64,000 bases of DNA from Paraburkholderia agricolaris (GTDB lineage Bacteria; Pseudomonadota; Gammaproteobacteria; Burkholderiales; Burkholderiaceae), in the NCBI RefSeq assembly GCF_009455635.1, contig NZ_QPER01000002.1:2604001-2668000 (forward strand), in the 5' to 3' direction. Below the pieces are notes generated by a model that did not search any database, was not told where the DNA came from, and saw only the letters and a program-made list of their open reading frames with translations. How positions within the stretch are numbered: the stretch's first letter is position 1; each line of letters begins with the position of its first letter. Below, piece after piece: positions 37,890 through 46,967 of the stretch. Made by a program: the position numbers and the translations under genes.

Positions 37890-39562
37890 CTTGCAGCGGT
37901 GTTTTGCGCGGTTTTTCGGTGGTTTTCGAGGCCGCTTCCAGCGTCGCTTCGGACCGCACTTCCGACCTCACTTCCAACGTCACTTCGGACGGCCTCGCGC
38001 AAGCGGTATTTGAGCACCTTGCCAGCCGCGCTGACAGGCAACTGCTCGACCAGCGTGACATGCCGCGGCACCTTGTAGTTCGCCATGTTTTTGCGGGCCC
38101 AGTCGGTCAGTTCTTCCGGGCTCGCGTGCTCACCTGAGCGCAGCACCACATAGGCATGCCCTACCTCGCCGAGCCGCTCGTCGGGGATGCCGACCAGCGC
38201 GACCTGCGCCACCGCAGGATGCGCGCTGAACAGCCGTTCGATCTCGGCCGGATAGCAGTTGAAGCCGCCAACGATGAACATGTCCTTGATCCGGTCCGTG
38301 ATGCGCAGGTAGCCGCGCGCGTCGAGCGTGCCGAGGTCGCCGGTGTGCAGCCAGCCTTCGCTGTCGATCGTGTCGAAGGTGGTGTCCTGCTGGCCAAAGT
38401 AGCCTTGCATCACGTTGTAGCCGCGAATCAGAACTTCCCCTGTTGCGCCGCAGGCAAGCGCCGCGCCGCTACTGTCGGCGATACGGATCTCCACGCCGGG
38501 CATCGCGCGTCCCGATGTGTTGGCGATGGTCTGCGCGTCGTCGCCGCCGCGGCACAGCGCGGCAAACCCGCATGACTCCGTGAGGCCATAGCCCGTCAGC
38601 ACGGTTTCGAAGCCCAGTTGCGCACGCATCCTTTCGATCAGACTCGGCGCGATCGCGGCCGCGCCAGTCACCGCGACCCGCAATGACGACAGATCGCGTG
38701 TGGCCAGGTCCGGCATGTCGAGCAATGCGTGATACAGCGTCGGCGGCCCCGGCAATACGGACACGCGATCCCGGACAATGCGTTCGAGCACGCGCTCCGG
38801 GTTGAACACCAGATGCGGCAGCACAGTCGCGCCGCTCGCGAACGCCGCGAGCCAGCCGGCCTTGTAGCCAAATGCATGAAAGAACGGATTGACGATCAGA
38901 TAGCGGTCGCTTTCGCGCAGCGTCGCGATCTGCGCCCAATCGTGAACCGCTCGCAAGTTCTGGCCGTGCGTGGTCATCACGCCCTTGGGACGCCCCGTCG
39001 TGCCGGACGTGAACATGATGTCCATCAGCGTGTCGGGACGCACGTCCGCCTCGCGGGTACGGAACAGGTGCATCGCGGTGCCGGCCGCGCGCAGCAGGAA
39101 TGCCTCCCAAGTCTCGTCGCCGGCGCCGCCCGCTTCCGCTACCGGGCCGTCGAACACCACGATCCGTTCAAGCGCCGCGGGACGGTGCGGGGCCAGCATG
39201 GCCGGATACGAATCGCCGAGGAAGGTGCCACAGCAGAACAGCAGCCGCGCGCCGCTGTCCTCGAGAATCGCCGCGGCTTCCAGACCTTTCATGCGGGTAT
39301 TGATCGGCACCAGCGCGGCGCCCGCGCTATGAATCGCAAGCGCCGCCACGATCCATTCGGCGATGTTCGGCGCCCAGATCGCGACACGCTCGCCCGGCTG
39401 GATGCCGCAGCTCATCAACGCGCGCGCCGCTTCGATTCGCGCGGCGTCCAGTTGCGCATAGCTCAGGTTGCCCTGAACGGTTTCGATCGCGGTGCGCGTG
39501 CCGTAGCGCGCGGCGCCGCGCGCGATCAGCGCGGGCGTCGTCAGGATGTGGTTGAGCGTCAT
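37886..39562 (-). CDS. fadD3: FadD3-like HIP-CoA ligase with repeat tail
   Basis: 558-residue acyl-CoA synthetase from ATG 39562. ATP motif IMFTSGTTGRPKGV (about 178-191), TGYGLTESCG and the hinge DRIKDMFIVGGFNCYPAEIE are present, and LPVSAAGKVLKYRLRE carries the C-terminal lysine. FadD3 activates the C/D-ring propionate (HIP) to start its breakdown. After LREAV the protein continues about 34 residues with tetrapeptides AVRS-DVGS-EVGS-AVRS-DAGS encoded by 12-bp repeats, a tail not expected in this family. The longer frame to 39661 has no support. Confidence 0.85.
   Translation of the reverse strand: MTLNHILTTPALIARGAARYGTRTAIETVQGNLSYAQLDAARIEAARALMSCGIQPGERVAIWAPNIAEWIVAALAIHSAGAALVPINTRMKGLEAAAILEDSGARLLFCCGTFLGDSYPAMLAPHRPAALERIVVFDGPVAEAGGAGDETWEAFLLRAAGTAMHLFRTREADVRPDTLMDIMFTSGTTGRPKGVMTTHGQNLRAVHDWAQIATLRESDRYLIVNPFFHAFGYKAGWLAAFASGATVLPHLVFNPERVLERIVRDRVSVLPGPPTLYHALLDMPDLATRDLSSLRVAVTGAAAIAPSLIERMRAQLGFETVLTGYGLTESCGFAALCRGGDDAQTIANTSGRAMPGVEIRIADSSGAALACGATGEVLIRGYNVMQGYFGQQDTTFDTIDSEGWLHTGDLGTLDARGYLRITDRIKDMFIVGGFNCYPAEIERLFSAHPAVAQVALVGIPDERLGEVGHAYVVLRSGEHASPEELTDWARKNMANYKVPRHVTLVEQLPVSAAGKVLKYRLREAVRSDVGSEVGSAVRSDAGSGLENHRKTAQNTAAS
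37935..37994 (-). repeat. 12-bp repeat, five copies, in the fadD3 3' end
   Basis: Units beginning CTTC on the plus strand at 37935, 37947, 37959, 37971 and 37983 (for example CTTCCAGCGTCG, CTTCGGACCGCA). They encode the four-residue repeats in the protein tail. Confidence 0.85.
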
Positions 39563-39676
39563 CAGTGTCTCCGAGAAACCTCGGCCTTCAGGTAGGGGGA
39601 GAATGTCAGGATGAATTCGATGGATGCGGTTCGCGGCGGGCGCAACACACGAGAGCCGCACGTGCGAACCGCGAAC

Positions 39677-40825
39677 CTAGTCGGGGAAAACCACGCGCAG
39701 CGTCGCGCTGGCAGGTATCGCACTACAGGCGAGCGTCCAGCCGTCGGTCAGATCGGCCGCATCGAGCACGTGGTTGGCGTTCAGGTTCACGCTGCCGGTC
39801 TCGACCCGGCACATGCAGGCGCCACATAAGCCACTGCGGCACGAATTCGGCGCCGGCACGTCGGCGCGCAGCATGGCGTCGAGCAGGGTTTCACCGGCTT
39901 CGCAGGTGAAAGTGAAGGTGTTGCCGTCGAGCACGGTCTCAATTGCGGCGTTGGCGATACAAGCCGGCCTGGAAGCCGGTTGGGCTGAATCAGAGGCTAA
40001 GGGCAGGTCGTGCGGTTGGGGCGCAGCGGATGCGGTACGTGCCTCGGGCAAGCCGGTCGTTCCAAATACTCCGGACATTCCGGACCCGTCGGACACCCCA
40101 GGCTCACGCGGCAGATCCGGCAGCGAAGCAAACCGCTCCACATGTACCTTCGCTCGTGGCAAGCCCAGCGCAAGCATGGCTGCCAGTGCGCTCTCCATGA
40201 ACAGCGCCGGCCCACAGATAAAGCATTCCTGCGTGCTCCACGGCCGCGCCAGTTCTTCCAGATGACGCTGCTGCGGAATGCCCTGCACGCTGTCGAGCCA
40301 GTGAATCACCCGCAACCTTCCCGCGTGCCGCTGCCCGAGTTGCCGCAGTTCCTCGCTGAAAATCACCGACTGCGCGTCCCGATTCGCGTAGATCAGGGTC
40401 AGCATGCCGCGCCCGTTCACCAGCGCGGACTTGACGATCGACAGCACCGGCGTGATGCCGCTGCCGCCCGCGAACAGCAGCAGGTCGCCGTCGAGCGAAC
40501 GCGGCGTGAACACGCCCGCGGGCGCCATCACGTCGAGCTCGTCGCCGGGCTGAATGCTGTCGCACATCCAGTTCGACACGCGTCCATCGCGCACCCGCTT
40601 GACGGTAATCTTCGGCGCGCGGTCGATGCCCGGTGCACTCGAGAGCGAATAGCAGCGCTGCACGACGGCATCCGCGCACGGCACTTTGAGCGTGAGAAAT
40701 TGCCCCGGGCGATAGCTGAAGGCATCGTGCAGCGCCTGTGGCAGATCGAACACGAAAGAGCGCGCGTCGGCGCTCTCCGCGATCACGTCCGCCACTTTGA
40801 GCCGGTGAAAACGCGAATCGGCCAT
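39677..40825 (-). CDS. kshB: Ketosteroid hydroxylase reductase KshB
   Basis: 382-residue reductase with three parts: FAD domain (RPGQFLTLKVP and RCYSLSSAPG, 40-70), NAD domain (FAGGSGITPVLSIVKSAL, about 118-135) and a C-terminal plant-type 2Fe-2S domain with Cys spacing NSCRSGLCGACMCRVETG plus a fourth Cys in LACSAIP. It passes electrons from NADH to KshA. Between the NAD and ferredoxin parts is an Ala/Pro/Ser-rich linker of about 50 residues (SGVFGTTGLPEARTAS...) longer than expected. kshA itself is over 20 kb away. Confidence 0.88.
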   Translation of the reverse strand: MADSRFHRLKVADVIAESADARSFVFDLPQALHDAFSYRPGQFLTLKVPCADAVVQRCYSLSSAPGIDRAPKITVKRVRDGRVSNWMCDSIQPGDELDVMAPAGVFTPRSLDGDLLLFAGGSGITPVLSIVKSALVNGRGMLTLIYANRDAQSVIFSEELRQLGQRHAGRLRVIHWLDSVQGIPQQRHLEELARPWSTQECFICGPALFMESALAAMLALGLPRAKVHVERFASLPDLPREPGVSDGSGMSGVFGTTGLPEARTASAAPQPHDLPLASDSAQPASRPACIANAAIETVLDGNTFTFTCEAGETLLDAMLRADVPAPNSCRSGLCGACMCRVETGSVNLNANHVLDAADLTDGWTLACSAIPASATLRVVFPD

Positions 40826-40836
40826 GACGTGCGAAC

Positions 40837-41607
40837 TCAGGCAATGCCCATGATCATCTGCGCATTGTCGATCCGATACTCGCTGCCGTTGATAAAGCGA
40901 GATTCATCGGACGCAAGGAACAGCACCAGATTCGCGATGTCTTCCGGCAGACACATACGACCGTGCGGATCGACCGATTGCGTGAGCGCATCGCGAGTTT
41001 CTTCGGCTGCACCGAAGAACGGCGCGGTCATCGGCGTGAGAATGCCGTCCGGGTGAATCGTGTTGCAGCGTACCTTGTAGCCCTGCTGCTTGCAGTGCGC
41101 GGCGATCGCACGCGTCATCGCCGTCACCGCGCCCTTGCTGGCCGAATAGGCACAGAACATACCGAGTCCGCCCAACGCCGCCACCGACGACATGTTGACG
41201 ATCGAACCGCCCTTCTCCTTCATCGCCTTGACTGCCGCGCGGCAACCGAGAAAATAGCCTTCGGCATTGATGCGCAGCACGCGCTGCCATTGTTCGAGCG
41301 TGGTGTCTTCAATGCTGCCGAGCAACAGCACCGCGGCGTTGTTGACCAGCACATCCGGCGTGCCGAAGGTCGTTTGCGCCGCGCCGAACACATCGTTCCA
41401 GCCGGTTTCCGACGAGATGTCGTGGCGCACGAACAGTGCGGCGTCGCCGATCTGCGCAGCCACTTCGCGGCCGGCTTCCTCGTTGACGTCGGTGAGCACG
41501 ACACGCGCGCCTTCACGGGCGAACAGCAACGCGTCCTGTTTGCCGACGCCGCTCGCAGCGCCCGTCACGACGGCGATCTTGCCTTTGAGTCTGTCTCCCA
41601 TCTTCAT
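40837..41607 (-). CDS. 3beta/17beta-hydroxysteroid dehydrogenase
   Basis: 256-residue SDR very like the Comamonas testosteroni 3beta/17beta-HSD. TGAASGVG (15-22), FVRHDISSETGW (59-70), NNAAVLLLGSIE and the catalytic Ser141, Tyr154, Lys158, followed by IHPDGILTPM and the C-terminal LFLASDESRFINGSEYRIDN, match throughout. It oxidises 3beta- or 17beta-hydroxyls (for example testosterone to androstenedione), the entry step to the ring pathway. Two ATGs, 41607 and 41601, are possible. Confidence 0.88.
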   Translation of the reverse strand: MKMGDRLKGKIAVVTGAASGVGKQDALLFAREGARVVLTDVNEEAGREVAAQIGDAALFVRHDISSETGWNDVFGAAQTTFGTPDVLVNNAAVLLLGSIEDTTLEQWQRVLRINAEGYFLGCRAAVKAMKEKGGSIVNMSSVAALGGLGMFCAYSASKGAVTAMTRAIAAHCKQQGYKVRCNTIHPDGILTPMTAPFFGAAEETRDALTQSVDPHGRMCLPEDIANLVLFLASDESRFINGSEYRIDNAQMIMGIA

Positions 41608-41621
41608 TCTCTCTTTCAGTG

Positions 41622-43319
41622 TCAGTCAGTTTCAGTCAGGAAATGGGCGGCGTTCGCGTGAACCACGCCCGCTGCGGCCCGGCCCGCCTGGCGGCCGGAC
41701 CAGATACAGTCCGCGAGCGAAAGGCCGCTCACGTAGTGATTCGAAGCCAGGCCGCACGCGGCCCGGCCGGCGGCGAACAAACCTTCGATCGGCGTGCCTT
41801 GCGCCGACAGCACCGCGTTGCTCGTCTCGTCGACTCGCAGGCCGCCCAGCGTGATCGACGGGCACGGGAAAACGCGGCTGTCCGATGAAATATCGATCGC
41901 GTAGTAAGGTCCATACATAAGCGGCTGCAACATCGCGGCGGATTTGCCGAATGCACGGTCGATGCCGTTAAGCGCGCCCAGGTTGTAGGTATCGACGGTT
42001 CGCCCGAGCACCACCGGATCGCAACCGATGCGTGCGGCCAGACCGGCCAGCGACCACGCGCGCTTGCGGCCTGCCAGCATCAACAGCATCGCGGGCACGC
42101 TCTGGAACGCCCACAGCTTGCCGCGCAAGCATTCCTTGAGCGCCTGCTTGACGAGCCGCGCATCGAGAATCAGCCACGCGTGCCCGTCGCGCGTTTCGCA
42201 CATGGCGTGACCGAGCGCCGCGCCATAGACTTCCTCGTTGCAAAAACGCTCGCCGCGTCGATCCACGACGCAGCCTTGTGCCCACGCATAGGGCGGGTTA
42301 ATGAAGCGCCATGCGGACACCCGTTCGAGCCGCTCGGCCACGCCACCGGCGGACAAACCGAGCCGGATGCCCGAACCGTCACAGCCTGTGGTGCCCAGAC
42401 GCCAGTTCGGTAAATAACGCGGCGCGTAGTGCGCCACCATCGACCGGTTGAAGATGAAGCCACCGGTGCTCAGCACCACGGCATCGGCCTTGATCGTGAT
42501 GAGCCGGCCCGCGCGCTGCTCGACGCGATGCAGCGCGGCGCGCAAGCGGTCGGCCCACGCGGGCATGCCGTTATGCAGACGCTCGGCCCAGCGCGCGAGC
42601 CGCCGATGAGCGCGCTGCGCACGGCCTGGCGCCACCTGCCAGACCTGCGCGCCGATCACCCGCCCGCCGCGGTCGGTAACCAGCCTGCGCACGCTGGCAT
42701 GGCACATCGTGTCGACGAAAGGCTGCGCTTGCACAGCGCGCCGCAGCGTGTCGTACAGCACGCGCCCCGACATGCCATCGCCGACTACCCGGTGCCCACG
42801 CGGTGCCGGCGGATGTTCGCGCACGGCGTCACCCACGGCTTCGTTGCCCGAGTAGTACAGGTAGTAGCGGTTCTGCGGGTACGAGGTCTTGCGCGGCGGC
42901 ACCGACGCGGCAAAGCGCACACCGAAGCGCTCGAGCCAGCGCAGCATATCGACGCTGCCCGCGCAAAAACGCCTGAGCGTCGCCGCGGATACCGCGTCGC
43001 CCACTTCCTGCCGCAAGTACGCGAACATCGCTTCGGGTGTGTCGCTGTAGCCCGCTTCGGATTGATAGCGTGTGCCACCGCCCGCGTAGACCACGCCACC
43101 GCTTTTCGCGCTCGCGCCGCCACCCTCGAAACGCTCGACGATCCGCACTTTCGCGCCGGCCGCCGCCGCTTCCAGCGCCGCGCAGGCGCCCGCCGCACCG
43201 AAGCCCGCCACCAGCACGTCGCAGACATCGTCCCAACGCACACAGGCGGGATCGTCGACAACCAGTGGTGCTTCGACCGGCGTGGCCGATTCCGGCTGGG
43301 CAAACGAAGGGCTTTGCAT
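41622..43319 (-). CDS. tesI: 3-ketosteroid delta4(5alpha)-dehydrogenase (TesI-like)
   Basis: 565-residue FAD enzyme that introduces the delta4 double bond into 5alpha-3-ketosteroids. N-terminal FAD motif VLVAGFGAAGACAALEAAAAGAKVRIVE follows a 30-residue lead; near the C-terminus NHYVSGLSLAD gives Tyr529 and Ser531, the Tyr-x-Ser pair reported as catalytic in the Rhodococcus enzyme. Start ATG 43319 (MQSPSFAQPE); the open frame to 43397 overlaps the flavin reductase gene. It is the middle of a unit hsaA-kstD-hsaB-tesI-HSD. Confidence 0.82.
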   Translation of the reverse strand: MQSPSFAQPESATPVEAPLVVDDPACVRWDDVCDVLVAGFGAAGACAALEAAAAGAKVRIVERFEGGGASAKSGGVVYAGGGTRYQSEAGYSDTPEAMFAYLRQEVGDAVSAATLRRFCAGSVDMLRWLERFGVRFAASVPPRKTSYPQNRYYLYYSGNEAVGDAVREHPPAPRGHRVVGDGMSGRVLYDTLRRAVQAQPFVDTMCHASVRRLVTDRGGRVIGAQVWQVAPGRAQRAHRRLARWAERLHNGMPAWADRLRAALHRVEQRAGRLITIKADAVVLSTGGFIFNRSMVAHYAPRYLPNWRLGTTGCDGSGIRLGLSAGGVAERLERVSAWRFINPPYAWAQGCVVDRRGERFCNEEVYGAALGHAMCETRDGHAWLILDARLVKQALKECLRGKLWAFQSVPAMLLMLAGRKRAWSLAGLAARIGCDPVVLGRTVDTYNLGALNGIDRAFGKSAAMLQPLMYGPYYAIDISSDSRVFPCPSITLGGLRVDETSNAVLSAQGTPIEGLFAAGRAACGLASNHYVSGLSLADCIWSGRQAGRAAAGVVHANAAHFLTETD

Positions 43320-43335
43320 CACGCGGCGGATCCGA

Positions 43336-43863
43336 TCAGGCCGCTGCACAGCGCGCGGGCGCGGGCGCAGCAGCAGTGGTATAGACGCCGTCCACATACA
43401 CCAGCGGATCGACCTCGCCGCTGATCAGCACCTGCTCGACCCGCCCGATGAAAATTGCATGCGTGCCGTAATCGAAGCGGCCGTCCTGTGTGCAGATCAG
43501 GCTCGCCTGCGCGTCGTGCAGATAGGGCACGCCCTGCTGGGAGTTTTGCCAGTTGCCGGTCGTGAAGCGCTCCTCGCCTTTGAGGCGTCCGCTGCAATCG
43601 ATCGCAATGTGCTGATGCTGCGCCGAGAGCACGTTGACGCAAAACGCCGCGCCCTTGTCGAGTGGCGGAAAAATCGACGACGTGCGGTTAATGCAGATCA
43701 GCAGCGATGGCGGTTCGGTCGATAGCGAATCGACCGCGGTGGCCGACATCGAATAGCGCCGTTCGCCATCGCTGCAACTGATCACAGCGACCGAGCGCGC
43801 AAGGCGGCGCATCGCCAGCAGCATGTCGGCGCGCAACGGGTGTGCAGAAGTGAGTTCGGTCAT
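43336..43863 (-). CDS. hsaB: Flavin reductase of the ring-A monooxygenase (HsaB/TesA1)
   Basis: 175-residue NAD(P)H:flavin oxidoreductase. LARSVAVISCSDGERRYSMSATAVDSLSTEPPSLLICIN and LKGEERFTTGNW are typical of the FMN reductase partner of two-component monooxygenases. It feeds reduced flavin to HsaA, encoded two genes upstream. Ribosome start overlaps the kstD stop (ATGA). The C-terminal nine residues (APAPARCAAA) are a low-complexity tail. Confidence 0.87.
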   Translation of the reverse strand: MTELTSAHPLRADMLLAMRRLARSVAVISCSDGERRYSMSATAVDSLSTEPPSLLICINRTSSIFPPLDKGAAFCVNVLSAQHQHIAIDCSGRLKGEERFTTGNWQNSQQGVPYLHDAQASLICTQDGRFDYGTHAIFIGRVEQVLISGEVDPLVYVDGVYTTAAAPAPARCAAA

Positions 43864-45629
43864 GGCGTGACTCCGCGAAGTTCTTTGCTGGCAGTGCGTG
43901 CCGGTTCTGAGGGGCCGCTGTCGCGATCATCGCCGCCGTCGGCGAGATGATTCGCGGCGATGTAGCCGAAGGTCATGGCAGGTCCGAGCGTGGAGCCCGC
44001 GCCGGGGTAGCTCGCGCCCATCATCGACGCACTTGTATTGCCGATTGCATAGAGCCCGGCAATCGGCGTGCCGTCGGCGTGCAGCACACGAGCGCGGGCA
44101 TCGGTGAGGAGGCCACCCTTGGTGCCGATGTCGCCCGCGTCGATACGCACGGCGTAGAACGGTCCGGTTTCAATCGGCGCGAGGCACGGATTCGGCTTGA
44201 CGCCCGGGTCGCCATAGTAGGTGTCGAAGGCGTTACCGCCCTTGGCGAATTCTTCGTCGATACCGGTCGCGGCATAGCGATTCATCTTCGCCACGGTGTC
44301 GCGCAAGCCTTGCGCATCGACGCCAATCTTTGCAGCCAGCGCATCGACCGAATCGGCCTTGTGGAGCAGCGAACGGAATGCCGCCGGGATACGGTTATCC
44401 GGCATCATCGCGCCGGGCATGATCGGTCCGCACGGATATTTCCGGCGAAATTGCGCGTCGAACACCATCCACGCGGGCACGCACGCACCGGTTTGCGCGT
44501 GGTCGCGATACATCGCCGGCACGAACTCCGAATACGGCGCGGCTTCGTTGACGAAACGCTTGCCGAGTCCGTTGACCACCACGCAACCCGGCAGATTGCG
44601 CTCGACGAACAGCGCGCGCTGCTTTTCCTCATGATCCACGTGGATCGTCGGCGCGCCCCACACGTGTTCCATCAACGCAGTCTGCGCACCCAGTTTCAGA
44701 CCGACTGCAATCGCGTCACCTGTGTTGTTCGGCGGCGTCGCGCTCCACTGTGCCTGCGTGGGATGTGGCAGATAGCGCTCGCGCATCGCCTGGTTGCGCT
44801 CGAAGCCGCCGGCCGCGAGAATCACGCCGCGCCTTGCAAGCACACGCACGGTCTGCGCTTCGCGCTCCACCACAAGGCCCGTTACGCGGCCATCCGCTTC
44901 GAGCAATTCGGTCATCGGCGCGTTGAGCCACAACGGAATGTCGCGATCGAGCAAGGCGCGGCGCAGGCCACCTGCCAGCGCGTTGCCAAGCGTCAGGCGC
45001 CGGTCGCGCCGCGAGCGGCTGCGCGCGCGCAGATCGAACCAGTAGCGGCCGAACTGCTTCAGCGCCAAGCCGATGTAACCCGGCGCTTTCGACAGCAGGA
45101 TGTGCGCCTCTTTCGACGTCACCGCCACGCGTCCGCCGATCAGCGTCCCGGGTGAAGGCAGCCGCAAACGCACGAATTCTTCGCCAAGCGACGCACCGTC
45201 CACCGGCAAGGGATCGAGCGCGCGGTAGCCCGGCATCGATCCAGGCAGGCCCTGGAAGTAGTCCGCGTACTTCGGCAACGACTCGTAACGCACCGGCGTG
45301 TGCGCTTCGAGGTAGCGCAGCATCTCGGGCGCCGTGTCGAGATAGGCGTCGATCCGGTCGCTCGCGGTCGCGCCCTGCGTGCAGGCATCGAGGTAGGTTC
45401 GTGCAGCCTCGCGCGTATCCGTGACACCCATCCCGGCGATATGGTGGTTACACGGAATCCAGATACCGCCGCCCGACACCGCCGAAGTCCCGCCGTACAC
45501 GTCGCTCTTTTCGAGCACCACAACGGACAGGCCACGGTCGGCGGCGCGGCAGGCGGCCAGCATGCCGCCGGCGCCGGAGCCGACCACCACCACGTCGAAC
45601 ACGTAGTTCTGCGTTTGCTGTTGGCTCAT
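43860..45629 (-). CDS. kstD: 3-ketosteroid delta1-dehydrogenase KstD (TesH)
   Basis: 589-residue FAD enzyme introducing the C1-C2 double bond. VVVVGSGAGGMLAACRAADRGLSVVVLEKSDVYGG at the N-terminus and SASMMGASYPGAGSTLGPAMTFGY near the C-terminus carry the FAD site and the catalytic Tyr541/Gly pair of KstD. Start at ATG 45629 chosen because GGA lies seven bases upstream; ATG 45641, overlapping the hsaA stop as TGATG, is an alternative. Neighbours hsaA and hsaB act on the product after spontaneous ring-B opening. Confidence 0.86.
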   Translation of the reverse strand: MSQQQTQNYVFDVVVVGSGAGGMLAACRAADRGLSVVVLEKSDVYGGTSAVSGGGIWIPCNHHIAGMGVTDTREAARTYLDACTQGATASDRIDAYLDTAPEMLRYLEAHTPVRYESLPKYADYFQGLPGSMPGYRALDPLPVDGASLGEEFVRLRLPSPGTLIGGRVAVTSKEAHILLSKAPGYIGLALKQFGRYWFDLRARSRSRRDRRLTLGNALAGGLRRALLDRDIPLWLNAPMTELLEADGRVTGLVVEREAQTVRVLARRGVILAAGGFERNQAMRERYLPHPTQAQWSATPPNNTGDAIAVGLKLGAQTALMEHVWGAPTIHVDHEEKQRALFVERNLPGCVVVNGLGKRFVNEAAPYSEFVPAMYRDHAQTGACVPAWMVFDAQFRRKYPCGPIMPGAMMPDNRIPAAFRSLLHKADSVDALAAKIGVDAQGLRDTVAKMNRYAATGIDEEFAKGGNAFDTYYGDPGVKPNPCLAPIETGPFYAVRIDAGDIGTKGGLLTDARARVLHADGTPIAGLYAIGNTSASMMGASYPGAGSTLGPAMTFGYIAANHLADGGDDRDSGPSEPARTASKELRGVTP

Positions 45630-45640
45630 GGCGCCATCCA

Positions 45641-46846
45641 TCAGATGAAGAAATCCGTGTTCGGACGCCCGAGCATCACCGCGCCGAGATTCTGGCCGAA
45701 ACGATCGAGGTTGTTCGCGTAGTGCGCGCGTGCCGCATGCAGATCGAGAAAGCGCCGCACCAACGGATTGCGGTTATAAATGCCGTTACCGCCCGCGTAG
45801 CGCAGCAGCGCGTTGGCAGCTTGCGCGCAGCGTTCGGCCACCTGCGCGGATTGATAGCGGAAATGCACGCGCCGTTCGATCGATACCGCCGCGCCGCCAT
45901 TGACCGCCGCGAGCAGCTCGGCGAAGTTGCGCATCAGCAGCACTTTCATTTCGTCAATAGCGACGGCTGCATTGGCGCAGGCGGTTTGCGCGCCGGTATC
46001 GTCGGTGGTTTTCGCGCCGCTGTTGGCGCTCACGCGTGTCGCCGCGTAAGACGTGAAGTCGTCCAGCGCGCCTTGCAATGCGCCGATGCACGCAGTGCAC
46101 ACGGCCCGCACGAAAATCTGCGCAAACGGCAACTGGAACAGCGGTGCGTCGTTCACTGCAAGACCGGGGCTCGTGCCCATCATGCCGTCGATCGCCTTGT
46201 GGGTGCGATAGTCCGGCACGAACGCATCGTTCACCACGATGTCGTGGCTGCCGGTTGCGCGCAAGCCCAGCACGTCCCAATCCTGTTCGATCGTGTAATC
46301 GCTTTTCGGCAGCAGGAAAGTGCGGTATTCCGGCGGCTCGCCCTCTTTCGCCGGCGGCACCAGCGCGCCGAGAAAGACCCACTCGCACAGTTCGCTGCCG
46401 CTCGAAAACTTCCAGTGCCCGGACAGCCGGAAGCCGCCCTCAACCGGCGTCACACGTCCCACCGGCATATAGGTCGATGCGATCAGCGTGGCGGGATCCT
46501 TACCCCACACGTCCTGCTGCGCCCGTTCGTCGAACAGCGCCAGTTGCCAGTTGTGCACGCCGATCACGCCGTACACCCACGCAGTCGACATGCAACCGCG
46601 CGCCACCGCCATCTGAATCTCGAAGAAGGTCTGCGGATCGAGTTCGTAGCCGCCATAACGCTTCGGCTGAAGCACCTTGAAAAAACCCGCGGCCTGAAAA
46701 TCGGCCAGCGTTTCGGCGGGAATCCGGCCATTCGCCTCGGCCTGCGCGGCGCGCCCGGCAAGCACCGGTGCGAGCGCTTCGGCGCGGGCGATCAGTTCGG
46801 TTGCAAGGGCGTTCGAATCGTTGTCGCGATGCACGGCTGTCTCCAT
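45641..46846 (-). CDS. hsaA: 3-HSA 4-monooxygenase oxygenase component HsaA (TesA2)
   Basis: 401-residue flavin-dependent hydroxylase with acyl-CoA dehydrogenase fold. It adds a hydroxyl at C4 of the phenolic 9,10-secosteroid, using reduced flavin from HsaB. GGYELDPQTFFEIQMAVARGCMSTAWVYGVIGVHNWQLALF, GHWKFSSGSELCEWVFLGA, GLRATGSHDIVV and the C-terminal HxxARAHYANNLDRFGQNLGAVMLG agree with HsaA. ATG 46846 preferred over TTG 46858. A perfect island motif lies 69 bases upstream. Confidence 0.9.
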   Translation of the reverse strand: METAVHRDNDSNALATELIARAEALAPVLAGRAAQAEANGRIPAETLADFQAAGFFKVLQPKRYGGYELDPQTFFEIQMAVARGCMSTAWVYGVIGVHNWQLALFDERAQQDVWGKDPATLIASTYMPVGRVTPVEGGFRLSGHWKFSSGSELCEWVFLGALVPPAKEGEPPEYRTFLLPKSDYTIEQDWDVLGLRATGSHDIVVNDAFVPDYRTHKAIDGMMGTSPGLAVNDAPLFQLPFAQIFVRAVCTACIGALQGALDDFTSYAATRVSANSGAKTTDDTGAQTACANAAVAIDEMKVLLMRNFAELLAAVNGGAAVSIERRVHFRYQSAQVAERCAQAANALLRYAGGNGIYNRNPLVRRFLDLHAARAHYANNLDRFGQNLGAVMLGRPNTDFFI

Positions 46847-46914
46847 GATGGCGCGCAAGATGGATATCGCGCCTGTTTTGTTGGGTTCATCTTCGAGCGC
46901 CAGCCGCGGCGTCG

Positions 46915-46933
46915 CATCGTCTGAAGAGACTAG
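46915..46933 (-). promoter_or_regulatory. Island motif, copy 5 (upstream of hsaA)
   Basis: Minus-strand CTAGTC-N6-GACGATG, perfect match, 69 bases before the hsaA start; in the 120-base gap between hsaA and the luciferase-like gene. Confidence 0.78.
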
Positions 46934-46967
46934 CGACGCCCGTCTCGCCCGTTGTTACACGGCAACG

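Noticed and set aside
39660..39685. CTAGTC near the kshB stop as a tenth island motif
   Set aside because: The second half-site GAC at six-base spacing is missing.
43947..45155. 402-residue open frame on the plus strand
   Set aside because: Antisense to kstD.
45722..46924. 400-residue open frame on the plus strand
   Set aside because: Antisense to hsaA, and it runs through the island motif before hsaA.
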